From Opitutaceae bacterium (GTDB lineage Bacteria > Verrucomicrobiota > Verrucomicrobiia > Opitutales > Opitutaceae), in NCBI GenBank assembly GCA_027482185.1, contig JAIXWF010000012.1, forward strand, positions 62,001 to 126,000: DNA of 64,000 bases, given 5' to 3'. Positions 8,644-17,131 of this stretch are shown one piece after another. Both the position numbers and the translations under genes were made by a program. How positions within the stretch are numbered: position 1 is the first letter of the stretch; every line of letters begins with the position of its first letter. The notes beneath the pieces were generated by a model, which ran no database searches, was not told the origin of the DNA, and saw only the letters and a list, made by a program, of their open reading frames with translations.

Positions 8644-8795
8644 GCCGCAAAGAGGCGCAAATGGCGCAAGAAATCGGCGACGACCCGACCGCGCGAACTC
8701 GGGACGAACGTGATGCCGAAACTGCAACCGGGCCATCCCTCGCCGTGACCCCATCGAACGACGCACCTTTTGCGAGTTCTGCGCTTCCTTGCGGC
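8644..8795. repeat. nonad repeats GCCGCAAAG/AGGCGCAAA as inverted arms
   Basis: The 344-base gap between the cyclotransferase and dnaX genes (both ending here) has no credible gene. It holds two arms of 9-base units: GCCGCAAAG AGGCGCAAA TGGCGCAAG at 8644-8670, and the inverted equivalent at 8768-8795 (reverse complement GCCGCAAGG AAGCGCAGA ACTCGCAAA). The arms could pair across a ~97-base loop. Confidence 0.65.
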
Positions 8796-8898
8796 AACCC
8801 AGGCGGCCGAAGCCGCGCTGGAGCCATCCAAATCCAGCCGGGTTCATCCCGGTCACCGTTTCGTGTCCTCTGCCCACAAGACCCGCGCACCGCCCCGC

Positions 8899-9391
8899 TC
8901 ACGGCGTCGGCGTCTTGAGCACCCGCTTCGGCACCTTCTGCACGCGCACGAACTTCGCGCGGAACAGATCCTCGAGCGTCTCGCGAATCTCCGGGCTCAG
9001 CCGGCCCACCAAATCCTCGAGTTTCGGCAAGGCCTTGGGATCGCTTTCCTCGGCGGCCTCGACCGCGGCGGGCGTCGCCTTCACGGGTTCGCCGCGCTCC
9101 TTGGCCTCGGCCAAAAATGCCGACTCCGCTTCCGCATCCGGCCACGCCGTCGGCTCGTCGCCCGCCGGGGCAACAGCGTCCGCTTCGACAACGCCTTCCT
9201 CGGCCACCGTCACGGCGGGCGCCGGCGTCTCGGCCGCGGGCTTGGGCTGAGCCGTCAGCGCCGCCGTGCGCATCGGGGCCAACGGCGCCAATTCCGGAAC
9301 CGAGCCCACCGCGGCGGTCTTGGCCGCGGCGCGTTCCGTCGCGCGCAGGCTCAGGCGCGACTCGAGCCGGTCAATCAGCCCTTTTTTTTTT
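8899..9391 (-). CDS. dnaX: C-terminal tau region of dnaX in the -1 frame
   Basis: Reading resumes in the -1 frame after the A10 run and stays open for about 160 codons to the TGA at 8899-8901. It begins [12 protein letters not shown], has an Ala/Pro/Glu linker, and ends with a conserved-looking helical segment ([17 protein letters not shown]). This is the size and place expected for the tau-specific part of DnaX, which in other bacteria binds DnaB helicase and the polymerase alpha subunit. It has no start of its own and should be made only as a fusion through slippage at 9382-9391, giving a tau of about 540 residues. A one-base sequence error in the homopolymer would produce the same picture. 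Confidence 0.75.
9348..9391 (-). other. A10 slippery site with downstream stem-loop in dnaX
   Basis: On the minus strand ten consecutive A (9382-9391) are followed by GGGC and an in-frame TGA six bases later (9375-9377). About 13 bases after the A-run a stem GGCTC(G)AG / CTGAGCC (9348-9368) can form. Slippery A-runs in dnaX make the two DnaX forms in other bacteria: ribosomal -1 frameshifting in Escherichia coli and transcriptional slippage on A9 in Thermus. Confidence 0.7.
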
Positions 9392-10529
9392 CGTCCCCGG
9401 CACCGCCGGCCGCCGACTCGTCGGTCAACGCCGCCAGTTCCTTGATCAGGCTGTCGATCGCACGCGCCCGGCTGGCCTCGACGGCTTTCAGGAGCGTGAC
9501 TTCGAAATTGATCTTCTCGGCGAGCCCGAGCTTCACGCTGCCCTCGCCCTCGCGAAGCCCGTCGAGCAGCCGCGTCAATTGCTCCGTTGTCATCGGCAGG
9601 CCGCCGAGTTTGTCGCTGCGGCCGCCCTGCGCGATGGCGTCGAGCAAGGCCACCTGCACCAGCGCCTGGAGATCGATCAGCAACCGCACCAAGTCGCGGC
9701 CCGCGGCGTCGCACTCGTCGACGATGGCGACGATCTTCTTGTGATCGCCCGCAGCCAGTGCCGCGGCCAGCGCGGCGATGCGGTCGGCGGCGACCAAGCC
9801 GTAGACATCGAGCACGTCCGGCTCGCCGATCTCGGCGCCGCAGAACGAAATCATCTGGTCGAAAATCGACTGCGCGTCGCGCATGCCGCCGTCGGCGAGA
9901 CGGGCGATGCAGGCCAGGGCGGCGTCGGACACCTTGATCTTCTCGTCGACGGCAATGCGCTTCAGGCGCTCGACGATGAGATCGGGCGGAATCGGCTTCA
10001 GGTCGAAGCGCTGGCAACGCGAGACGATCGTCGGCAGCACCTTCTGCGGATCCGTCGTCGCGAACACGAACTTCACGTGCGCCGGCGGCTCCTCGAGCGT
10101 CTTGAGCAGCGCGTTGAACGCCGCGGCCGAGAGCATGTGCACTTCGTCGATGATGTAGACCTTGAACTTCCCCTGCGCCGGCGCGTACCGCACCGTTTCG
10201 CGCAGGTCGCGGACCTGGTCGACGCCGTTGTTGGAGGCGCCGTCGATCTCGATCACATCGAGATGGGAGCCTTCGGCGATCGAGACGCAGGCGGGATCGT
10301 TGACATCGAAGTCGGCCTTAGGCCCGCCGGTGCAGTTCAACGCTTTGGCAAAGATACGCGCCGTCGAAGTTTTGCCGGTACCGCGCGGCCCGACAAAAAG
10401 ATAGGCGTGGGCGATCCGCTGCCGGGTGATCGCGTTCTTCAGCGTCCGCACCACGTGGTCCTGGCCGACGACATCGTCGAATGTCTGGGGACGCCACTTG
10501 CGGGCGATGACTTGGTAGGCGGTCGACAC
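9375..10529 (-). CDS. dnaX: DNA polymerase III subunit gamma (dnaX zero-frame product)
   Basis: Clamp-loader ATPase of the replicative polymerase, 384 residues in the zero frame. It begins [22 protein letters not shown], has Walker [10 protein letters not shown] near residue 48, DEVHMLS (Walker B) near 125, sensor region [20 protein letters not shown], and domain III to residue ~365. The frame stops right after an A10 run with DEKKKG, so this is the gamma-like short form; the -1 frame supplies a tau-like extension. The start is GTG at 10529 ([11 protein letters not shown]). The gene lies just downstream of the SRP RNA on the same strand. The usual zinc-binding cysteine cluster is reduced (a single LNC visible near residue 64), as seen in some lineages. 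Confidence 0.96.
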   Translation of the reverse strand: MSTAYQVIARKWRPQTFDDVVGQDHVVRTLKNAITRQRIAHAYLFVGPRGTGKTSTARIFAKALNCTGGPKADFDVNDPACVSIAEGSHLDVIEIDGASNNGVDQVRDLRETVRYAPAQGKFKVYIIDEVHMLSAAAFNALLKTLEEPPAHVKFVFATTDPQKVLPTIVSRCQRFDLKPIPPDLIVERLKRIAVDEKIKVSDAALACIARLADGGMRDAQSIFDQMISFCGAEIGEPDVLDVYGLVAADRIAALAAALAAGDHKKIVAIVDECDAAGRDLVRLLIDLQALVQVALLDAIAQGGRSDKLGGLPMTTEQLTRLLDGLREGEGSVKLGLAEKINFEVTLLKAVEASRARAIDSLIKELAALTDESAAGGAGDEKKKG

Positions 10530-10576
10530 GTGCGGGTTAGAACAAATCCGCGCATTCGAAGCGCAAATCCGAAATC

Positions 10577-10583
10577 AAAAAAA
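10577..10583 (-). terminator. oligo-T end of SRP RNA
   Basis: Seven T on the minus strand directly follow the closing helix of the SRP RNA (CCTGGCCAC then TTTTTTT), as in a factor-independent terminator. Confidence 0.7.
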
Positions 10584-10683
10584 GTGGCCAGGCACTCCAC
10601 GGCACTGGGAGAACGTCGTTACCGTTGCTACCTTCCGGTCCTGGCGGAGTTCACGCGCCTGCCCATGCATGGCACCTGGCCGC
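10584..10683 (-). ncRNA. ffs: signal recognition particle 4.5S RNA (small bacterial type)
   Basis: About 100 bases. The minus strand contains the invariant SRP domain IV core, with GGACCGGAAGGTAGCAACGG matching the AGGUCCGGAAGGAAGCAGCC region of Escherichia coli 4.5S RNA. The ends pair as GGCCAGG / CCTGGCC and the opposite side of the hairpin has GTTCTCCCAGTGCC. It is the RNA partner of Ffh for co-translational membrane targeting. It lies immediately upstream of dnaX, a neighbourhood seen in other bacteria. Confidence 0.93.
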
Positions 10684-10744
10684 CGCGAACCATGCGACCG
10701 ACCTTGCGCAGCGCAACTGCCAATTTCGCGAATCGCCCCGCGGG

Positions 10745-11320
10745 TCAGGGCGCGGGAGCCTTGGGCGCCGCGGGCCGCTCCTCGGCCTTCCCGGCGGCGG
10801 CCCGATTGGCCACTTCGGTGGCGACGGCCTCGACGCGGCGCTTGCGCTCGGCCTGCACGCGCTCCTCGGTCTGGCGGCGGATCTTTTCCAATTCCTCGCG
10901 CTGCTTCGGCGTGAGGACCGCGGAAACATCGACGTACATGCGGTCGGTGACCCGCGCCGTGTCGGCGAGGCTTTCCTGCCGGATGCGCAACAGATCCTCG
11001 CCCGCGCGCTCCACGATGGGCCGGACCTTGGTTTTCTGCTCCGCGGTCAATCCGAGCTTCTGCGTGAACTGCCGCATCAGCGTCGGCGTGATCGCGTTCG
11101 CCCGGGTCGGGGCCGCGACGGGCGCCTGCGGCCCGGCGACCTGCGGCCGCGGCTGATTGTCCGGCGGCAACGGCACCACCGCGCGGTCACCCGCGGGCGG
11201 CGGCGGCGGAGCCTGCATCCGGCGGCCGGACGAAGCCCGCATCGTGAAGAACCCGCCGAAGATCGCCCCGGCGATGAACACGCCGATGAACGCGGAAATG
11301 ACTTTCCACGGCTTTTCCAT
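10745..11320 (-). CDS. membrane-anchored Spy/CnrX-like periplasmic protein
   Basis: 191 residues: one N-terminal membrane segment (VISAFIGVFIAGAIFGGFF, residues ~7-25), a proline-rich linker, then a helical domain with two LTxxQ-like repeats, LGLTAEQKTKVRPIVERAGED (residues ~90-110) and AVLTPKQREELEKIRR (~134-149), typical of the Spy/CpxP/CnrX fold. The C-terminus is a charged Ala/Lys/Glu helix. These proteins act as periplasmic chaperones or metal/stress sensors. It starts 2 bases after the stop of a small membrane protein gene that itself overlaps an ECF sigma gene, so the three should be one operon. The sensing signal is unknown; no metal-binding His/Cys cluster is visible. Confidence 0.7.
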   Translation of the reverse strand: MEKPWKVISAFIGVFIAGAIFGGFFTMRASSGRRMQAPPPPPAGDRAVVPLPPDNQPRPQVAGPQAPVAAPTRANAITPTLMRQFTQKLGLTAEQKTKVRPIVERAGEDLLRIRQESLADTARVTDRMYVDVSAVLTPKQREELEKIRRQTEERVQAERKRRVEAVATEVANRAAAGKAEERPAAPKAPAP

Positions 11321-11322
11321 GC

Positions 11323-11658
11323 TCAGTCGGCGAGGTCGAGGACGATGGCGACGGCGTCGTCGGGGGCGATCGTGTCGGTGTCTTCCGCAAGGTGCAGGGC
11401 CGTGCCGGTCGGCGTGAACGCCGAGGTCACCTCCTGGTAATTCAGCGCGACGCTGAAGAGCGCGAGCAGGCTGGCGACGCCGAGGGCGCGCAGGGCCATG
11501 CGATCGAGCACGGAGACGACGCGGCGCTCCTGCGCCAGCGCGAGGGCGGCGACCCGCGTCGCGAAGCCGTAGGGGGCGGAGGCATCGCGGTCGTCGCGGA
11601 CCGTGCGGGCCGCGGCAGCGAGGCGCTGCCAGGCTTGATGGGAATCGGGGGAGCTCAT
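11323..11658 (-). CDS. single-pass membrane protein, candidate anti-sigma factor
   Basis: 111 residues. A soluble N-terminal half (AWQRLAAAARTVRDDRD) is followed by a hydrophobic segment near residues 54-74 (ALRALGVASLLALFSVALNY) and a short acidic tail (EDTDTIAPDDAVAIVLDLAD). There is no HxxxCxxC zinc motif. Its ATG overlaps the sigma-factor stop as ATGA, a translational-coupling arrangement common for sigma/anti-sigma pairs, and the next gene is a Spy/CnrX-like periplasmic protein. The anti-sigma role is inferred from position, size and topology only. Confidence 0.62.
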   Translation of the reverse strand: MSSPDSHQAWQRLAAAARTVRDDRDASAPYGFATRVAALALAQERRVVSVLDRMALRALGVASLLALFSVALNYQEVTSAFTPTGTALHLAEDTDTIAPDDAVAIVLDLAD

Positions 11659-12248
11659 GCGCGTTCCTTTCGTTGTAATTCCTTGAACAGCTTCTGCAAC
11701 TTCCGTCGCGCCCGGAAGGCGCGGACCTTGATCAGCGACTGGTTCCACCCGGTCTGGGCGGCGATCTCGGCGATCGTCTTCTGCTCGAGATCGAGCAGGC
11801 GGATGACCAATTGGTCGTCCGGTTTCAGCTGGTTGAGAAGCTTGTGGACCAATTCGTGCGCCGCCATCGCGTCGTTGGCCGGGACGTCGTTGGTGTTGGT
11901 CATGACGGCGTCGAGCACGTCCGCCTCGCCTTCCGAAAGATCCGCCCAGCGGAACTCCGGCCGGCGTTTCTGGGCCCGCAATTGGTCGATGCAGGTCGTC
12001 ACGGCGATGCGCGACACCCAATGGGTGAACGGCACGGCGCCCTGATACTGGTCGATGCGGGTGAACATTTTCAGAAAGATATCCTGGGCCAGATCCTCTT
12101 CCTGCACGCGGCGCGGCAGGTGGGAACGGACGATCCGGATGACCAAGGGGTAAAGGTGGTCGACCAATTCGCGCGCAGCCCGCTGATCGCGCTGGCGCAC
12201 CCGTTCCAGGCAGCCAGCCAGATCAAACGGCGGGGCGTCGTCGGGCAT
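11655..12248 (-). CDS. ECF-type RNA polymerase sigma factor
   Basis: 197 residues with the two-domain sigma-70 (ECF) layout. Region 2 near residues 25-95 contains LVDHLYPLVIRIVRSHL, EEDLAQDIFLKMFTRI and HWVSRIAVTTCIDQLRAQKR. Region 4 near residues 130-185 contains LKPDDQLVIRLLDLEQKTIAEIA and a helix-turn-helix TGWNQSLIKVRAFRARRKLQ. Its stop overlaps the start of a membrane protein gene (ATGA) and a Spy-like gene follows, so it is likely released from the membrane by an envelope signal and may control its own operon. Divergent from leuA. Confidence 0.92.
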   Translation of the reverse strand: MPDDAPPFDLAGCLERVRQRDQRAARELVDHLYPLVIRIVRSHLPRRVQEEDLAQDIFLKMFTRIDQYQGAVPFTHWVSRIAVTTCIDQLRAQKRRPEFRWADLSEGEADVLDAVMTNTNDVPANDAMAAHELVHKLLNQLKPDDQLVIRLLDLEQKTIAEIAAQTGWNQSLIKVRAFRARRKLQKLFKELQRKERA

Positions 12249-12578
12249 AGGCGGATGGAGGCGATGACATGCACGTCAGGCAAGACGCGCTTTGCACCGG
12301 TCGGTTACAGAATTGTCCCGGCGTGCCGGAACGGGTCCTTGACTTCGATTTCCGCGTGCCGATATCACCGATGGAACCGAATGCGAATTTCGCTCCAGGC
12401 CCTTCGACTTACGAACGCGCACGACCTTTGAGGACGCCGCCAGCGGCGGGTCGTGCGTAGGCCTGAATTCCCAGTCGCCACCCGAGGTGGCGCTTTGCTA
12501 AACCGTCCGATCCTGGTCGGGCGTTTTGTCCGCCGAATCCCGTTTTCCCAACCTCTCTCCGTCCGTCGTTTTCCGGTC
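12249..12578. other. divergent intergenic region between sigma gene and leuA
   Basis: 330 bases without a credible gene. It must hold the promoters of the sigma operon and leuA. Its leuA-proximal half is structured: a GCCGCC/GGCGG hairpin near 12435-12449 and a perfect 7-bp hairpin at 12476-12492. No T-box or leucine-rich leader peptide was found. Confidence 0.5.
12476..12492 (+). promoter_or_regulatory. leader hairpin upstream of leuA
   Basis: CGCCACC-CGA-GGTGGCG forms a perfect 7-bp stem with a 3-base loop 86 bases before the leuA ATG, followed by CTTTGCT. It could be an attenuator-like element or simply leader structure; no regulatory class is recognised. Confidence 0.3.
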
Positions 12579-14249
12579 ATGCAACCTGCTCCCGTCACGA
12601 AGTACCGTCCGTTCCCGCCCGTCCACCTGCCCAACCGCCAGTGGCCCAACCGCACCCTCGATCGCGCCCCGCATTGGTGCAGCGTCGATCTGCGCGACGG
12701 CAACCAGGCCCTCGCCCAGCCCATGAGCGTCGAGGAAAAGCTCGAGTACTTCGACCTCCTCGTCCGCATCGGCTTCAAGGAAATCGAGGTCGGTTTTCCC
12801 AGCGCCTCCCAGATCGAATTCGATTTTTGCCGCCGTCTGATCGACGAAAACCGCATCCCCGGCGACGTCGCCATCCAGATCCTCTGCCAATGCCGCGAGG
12901 AACTCATCGTGCGCAGCTGCGAGGCCCTCCGCGGCGCCAAGCACGTCATCTTCCATCTCTACAATTCGACCTCGCCCGCGCAGCGGAAGCACGTGTTCAA
13001 CGCGACCCAGGACGACATCGTCCGCATCGCCGTCCAGGGCACGAAGTGGGTGAAACAGCACACGCAGCCCCTCGCCGCCGCCGGCACGCACGTGCGTTTC
13101 CAATATTCGCCCGAGAGCTTCACCAGCACCGAACTCGATTTCGCCCTCCGCATCTGCGAGGCCGTCACCGATGTCTGGCAGCCCACGGCCGACAACAGGA
13201 TCATCCTCAACCTCCCCGCCACCGTCGAGTACGCCACGCCCAACATCCACGCCGACCAGATCGAGTGGATGCACACGCACCTCACGCGCCGCGACCGCAC
13301 CCTCATCTCGCTGCACACGCACAACGACCGCGGCACCGGCGTGGCCGCCACGGAACTCGCCCTGCTCGCCGGCGCCGACCGCGTCGAGGGCACCCTCTTC
13401 GGCAACGGCGAACGCACCGGCAACCTCGACATCGTCACCGTCGCCCTGAACCTCTACACCCACGGCGTCCACCCGAACCTCGACTTCGGCAACATCAACG
13501 AGATCCGCGAGGTCTACGAGCGCACCACGCGCCTCGAGGTGCCCGCCCGCCAACCCTACGCCGGCGAGCTCACGTTCACCGCGTTCAGCGGTTCGCACCA
13601 GGACGCGATCAAGAAGTCCTGGGCCGTCCAGAAACCGGATGAGCCCTGGGACGTGCTCTACATCCCGATCGATCCCGCCGACATCGGCCGCAGCTACAAG
13701 GCCATCATCCGCATCAACGCCCAGTCCGGCAAGGGCGGCGTCGCCTACGTGCTCGAGAACGAATTCGGCTTCTCGCTGCCGAAACTCATGCACAAGGAAA
13801 TCGGCAAACTGGTGAACGACGTCGCCGACGCCCGCGGCACCGAGCTCCAGCCCGACGACATCCACGCCGTCTTCCGCCAGGAATACCTCGAACGCGCCGC
13901 GCCCCTCGCCCTGCGTTCCTTCAAGACCGCGGAGCACGACGGCGCCGTCACCTGCACGGCCGACATCACCCTCGACGGCCGCGCCGTCGCGCTCACCGGC
14001 TCCGGCAACGGCCCGATCGACGCCTTCACCCGCGCCCTCGGCACCACCGCGCTGCCGAAATTCGAGGTCCTCAGCTACGCCGAGCACTCCCTCGGCAAAG
14101 GCTCCGAAGCCCGCGCCGTCAGCTACATCCAGATCAAGACCGAGCGCGGCCTCGCGCTCTTCGGCGCCGGCATCGACACCAACATCGAACTCGCCTCGAT
14201 CAAAGCCATCGTCAGCGCCCTCAACCGCGCGTTGGCGAAACGGAGTTGA
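12579..14249 (+). CDS. leuA: 2-isopropylmalate synthase
   Basis: First committed enzyme of leucine synthesis: condenses acetyl-CoA and 2-oxoisovalerate. 556 residues, the long two-domain form. The catalytic TIM barrel begins near residue 28 with WCSVDLRDGNQAL (metal Asp) and contains GFKEIEVGFPSAS and the metal-binding HTHNDRGTGVAATELALLAGADRVEGTLFGNGERTGN split across residues ~245-290. The C-terminal regulatory domain (~430-556), with the final segment containing FGAGIDTNIELASIKA, is where leucine feedback binds in the family. ATG at 12579 (MQPAPVTKYRPF) is preferred to the longer ORF. The TGA stop is read from the first unit of a heptad repeat array. Confidence 0.96.
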   Translation: MQPAPVTKYRPFPPVHLPNRQWPNRTLDRAPHWCSVDLRDGNQALAQPMSVEEKLEYFDLLVRIGFKEIEVGFPSASQIEFDFCRRLIDENRIPGDVAIQILCQCREELIVRSCEALRGAKHVIFHLYNSTSPAQRKHVFNATQDDIVRIAVQGTKWVKQHTQPLAAAGTHVRFQYSPESFTSTELDFALRICEAVTDVWQPTADNRIILNLPATVEYATPNIHADQIEWMHTHLTRRDRTLISLHTHNDRGTGVAATELALLAGADRVEGTLFGNGERTGNLDIVTVALNLYTHGVHPNLDFGNINEIREVYERTTRLEVPARQPYAGELTFTAFSGSHQDAIKKSWAVQKPDEPWDVLYIPIDPADIGRSYKAIIRINAQSGKGGVAYVLENEFGFSLPKLMHKEIGKLVNDVADARGTELQPDDIHAVFRQEYLERAAPLALRSFKTAEHDGAVTCTADITLDGRAVALTGSGNGPIDAFTRALGTTALPKFEVLSYAEHSLGKGSEARAVSYIQIKTERGLALFGAGIDTNIELASIKAIVSALNRALAKRS

Positions 14250-14332
14250 GGGTTGAGAGCTGAGAGTTGAGAGCCCCGGCGCTGCGCTGGCAGCGCCCGG
14301 CCAGCCAAAGCCCAAAGCTGAAAGTTGAAAGC
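14244..14332. repeat. heptad repeat array after leuA (TTGAGAG type)
   Basis: Units GTTGAGG GTTGAGA GCTGAGA GTTGAGA run from 14245, overlapping the leuA stop codon (TGA at 14247-14249). A second block at 14304-14332 (AAAGCTG AAAGTTG AAAGCC) follows. Confidence 0.7.
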
Positions 14333-14341
14333 CAGTCAGAA

Positions 14342-14370
14342 GGCGGAGCGTCGCAAGCGCTCCGCCTTTT
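14342..14370 (+). terminator. rho-independent terminator after leuA
   Basis: GGCGGAGCG / CGCTCCGCC perfect 9-bp stem with a 7-base loop followed by TTTT. It lies about 90 bases past the leuA stop, beyond the heptad array. Confidence 0.85.
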
Positions 14371-14388
14371 CCGTCCTGTCAATCCGGT

Positions 14389-14413
14389 CTCCGCCGTCCC
14401 GTCCCTCCTGTCC
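14389..14413. repeat. 25-base dispersed repeat, copy 1
   Basis: A 25-base block beginning CTCCGCCGTCCCGTCC and ending CTCCTGTCC recurs at 24156-24180 with one mismatch. Both copies are intergenic and follow a terminator. Confidence 0.7.
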
Positions 14414-14463
14414 TCCTCAAGAAACGCCCGCCTACCCCGCCGCGCCCGTCCGCGCCCGCGACC

Positions 14464-15501
14464 TCACCACCCGTTCCCCTTCGTGAGCGTCTTCACGCGC
14501 ACGAGAAACATATTCGCGGTGATATAGAGCGTGCTGCCGTCGTCGCCCCAGTTGCAGTTCGCCGTGGGCTGCCCGGTGTTGATGCGTCCGAGCAATTTGC
14601 CCGCCGGCGAAATCACCAGAATCCCGCCCGGGCCGCTCGACCACACGTTGCCCGCGACGTCGACCTTCAGCCCGTCGACCGAGCCCCGCGCCGGCGGTTT
14701 CGCCAGCGGCAGCGCGTCGAAAAACACGCGGCCCTTCGCGAGTAGGCCGTCCGCCTGCACGTCGTACGCCATGACGCGCGGCGCGCGGCCGTCGCTGATG
14801 CCGACATAGAGCGTCTTTTCGTCGGGCGAAAACGCGATGCCGTTCGGGAAATTCAATTCCCGTTCCAGCAACGTCACCTTCCCGTCCAACCCGAGCCGAT
14901 ACACGCCGTTGAAGGGAATCTCCTTCAGCTTCGAATTGTTCACGCCTTCGAGGCCGTACGACGGATCCGTGAAATAGATCTCCCCGTTTTTCCGCACCGC
15001 GAGGTCGTTGGGACTGTTGAAACGCTTGCCGTCCCAGCGCTCCGCCAGCGCGGTGAATTTCCCGTTTTCATAGCGCGCGATCCGCCGCTCGCCGTGCTGG
15101 CACAGGAGCAACCGCCCCTGCGCGTCGCGGGCGAGGCCGTTGCTGCCCGGCTCGCGGAAACCCGGCTGCGGCGTCAGCAATCCGCTCGGCTTCAGGAACA
15201 CATCCACGCCCGTCTTCCCCGGCGTCCACTTCCACGCCGTGTTCTGCGGCACATCCGAAAACACCACGCCGCCCTCGTGCCACACCGGGCCCTCGGACCA
15301 CGTGAACCCTTCCGCCAATTTCTCGACCACGGCATCGGCCGCCACAAGTTGGTCGAAGGCCGGGTCGAAACGCTCGATCTTGCCTTGGAACACCGGCGCG
15401 GCCTTCGCCGCCTTGGCCGCGGGCGCGGCCGGTTCGGCCGCGACGGCGGCGAGGGAAAGGACCAAAAACGACACCATCGTGCGGGGTAAACGGGGGTTCA
15501 T
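14464..15501 (-). CDS. secreted SMP-30/gluconolactonase family protein
   Basis: 345 residues with a signal peptide (MVSFLVLSLAAVAAEP, residues ~9-24) and a six-bladed beta-propeller of the SMP-30/LRE family. Diagnostic parts are EGFTWSEGPVWHEGGVVFSDV (metal Glu, residues ~64-84), GSNGLARDAQGRLLLCQHGERRI, NSPNDLAVRKNGEIYFTDPSYGL (Asn and Asp of the calcium site, ~163-185), NFPNGIAFSPDEKTLYV and DGLKVDVAGNVWSSGPGGI. The family hydrolyses sugar lactones such as gluconolactone; the export signal suggests periplasmic sugar oxidation. It converges with leuA and diverges from rlmN. Confidence 0.9.
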   Translation of the reverse strand: MNPRLPRTMVSFLVLSLAAVAAEPAAPAAKAAKAAPVFQGKIERFDPAFDQLVAADAVVEKLAEGFTWSEGPVWHEGGVVFSDVPQNTAWKWTPGKTGVDVFLKPSGLLTPQPGFREPGSNGLARDAQGRLLLCQHGERRIARYENGKFTALAERWDGKRFNSPNDLAVRKNGEIYFTDPSYGLEGVNNSKLKEIPFNGVYRLGLDGKVTLLERELNFPNGIAFSPDEKTLYVGISDGRAPRVMAYDVQADGLLAKGRVFFDALPLAKPPARGSVDGLKVDVAGNVWSSGPGGILVISPAGKLLGRINTGQPTANCNWGDDGSTLYITANMFLVRVKTLTKGNGW

Positions 15502-15628
15502 GCGCCCAACGAATTCCCCGGATTCCGCCCGGGCGAGCGGAAAATAGTCATAGTCCCTCCCCGGCGCCCGGTCCGGCGGGAATCTTTGACGCCGCCCGCC
15601 TCCGCGCTACGGTGCCGCCCCGACCGCC

Positions 15629-16747
<1,119 letters not shown>

Positions 16748-17131
16748 TGCCTGCCTTGGCGGCTCGGGCGCCGAGCTTGGGTCACAGAGGACACGGAGGG
16801 AGCACGGAGGTCACGGAGGAGAAACGCGCGCGTTTTCCGCGCGCCTCCTGCACCGTGGACCTCGGTCCGAAGCAATTCCTCCCGCTTGAATCCAAGCAAT
16901 TCCCCGGAACCAACGTCTCCGCCCCACTCGTTTTCCCAATCTCCCCTCCTCCCTGACCTCTGTGCTCCGTCCGTGACCTCTGTGGTTCAAACGAACATGC
17001 ATCGGCGGCCCACCGCCTTTCCTGTTTCTCCTCCGTGACCTCCGTGCCTCCTCCGTGACCTCTGTGTCGAAAAGACCGACCCCGCCCGTTTTCCGGCTGG
17101 CCTGCCGGCCCGGTCTCGCATTCCAGAAAGC
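16748..17131. other. 383-base intergenic region made largely of nonad repeats
   Basis: No credible gene. It holds three arms of 9-base repeats (annotated separately) separated by ordinary-looking sequence; the last arm ends about 60 bases before the next start. Confidence 0.6.
16781..17069. repeat. CACGGAGGT nonad arrays, one forward and two inverted arms
   Basis: Left arm 16781-16821 reads TCACAGAGG ACACGGAGG GAG CACGGAGG TCACGGAGG. Right arms at 16944-16984 and 17027-17069 are the reverse complement (CTCCGTGAC CTCTGTG and similar). Each right arm matches the left over about 38 bases with few mismatches, so a very long hairpin is possible. Confidence 0.8.

Noticed and set aside
12249-12578. 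T-box or leucine attenuator with leader peptide before leuA
   Set aside because: No T-box sequence (TGGNACCGCG) and no Leu-codon run; only unclassified hairpins are visible.
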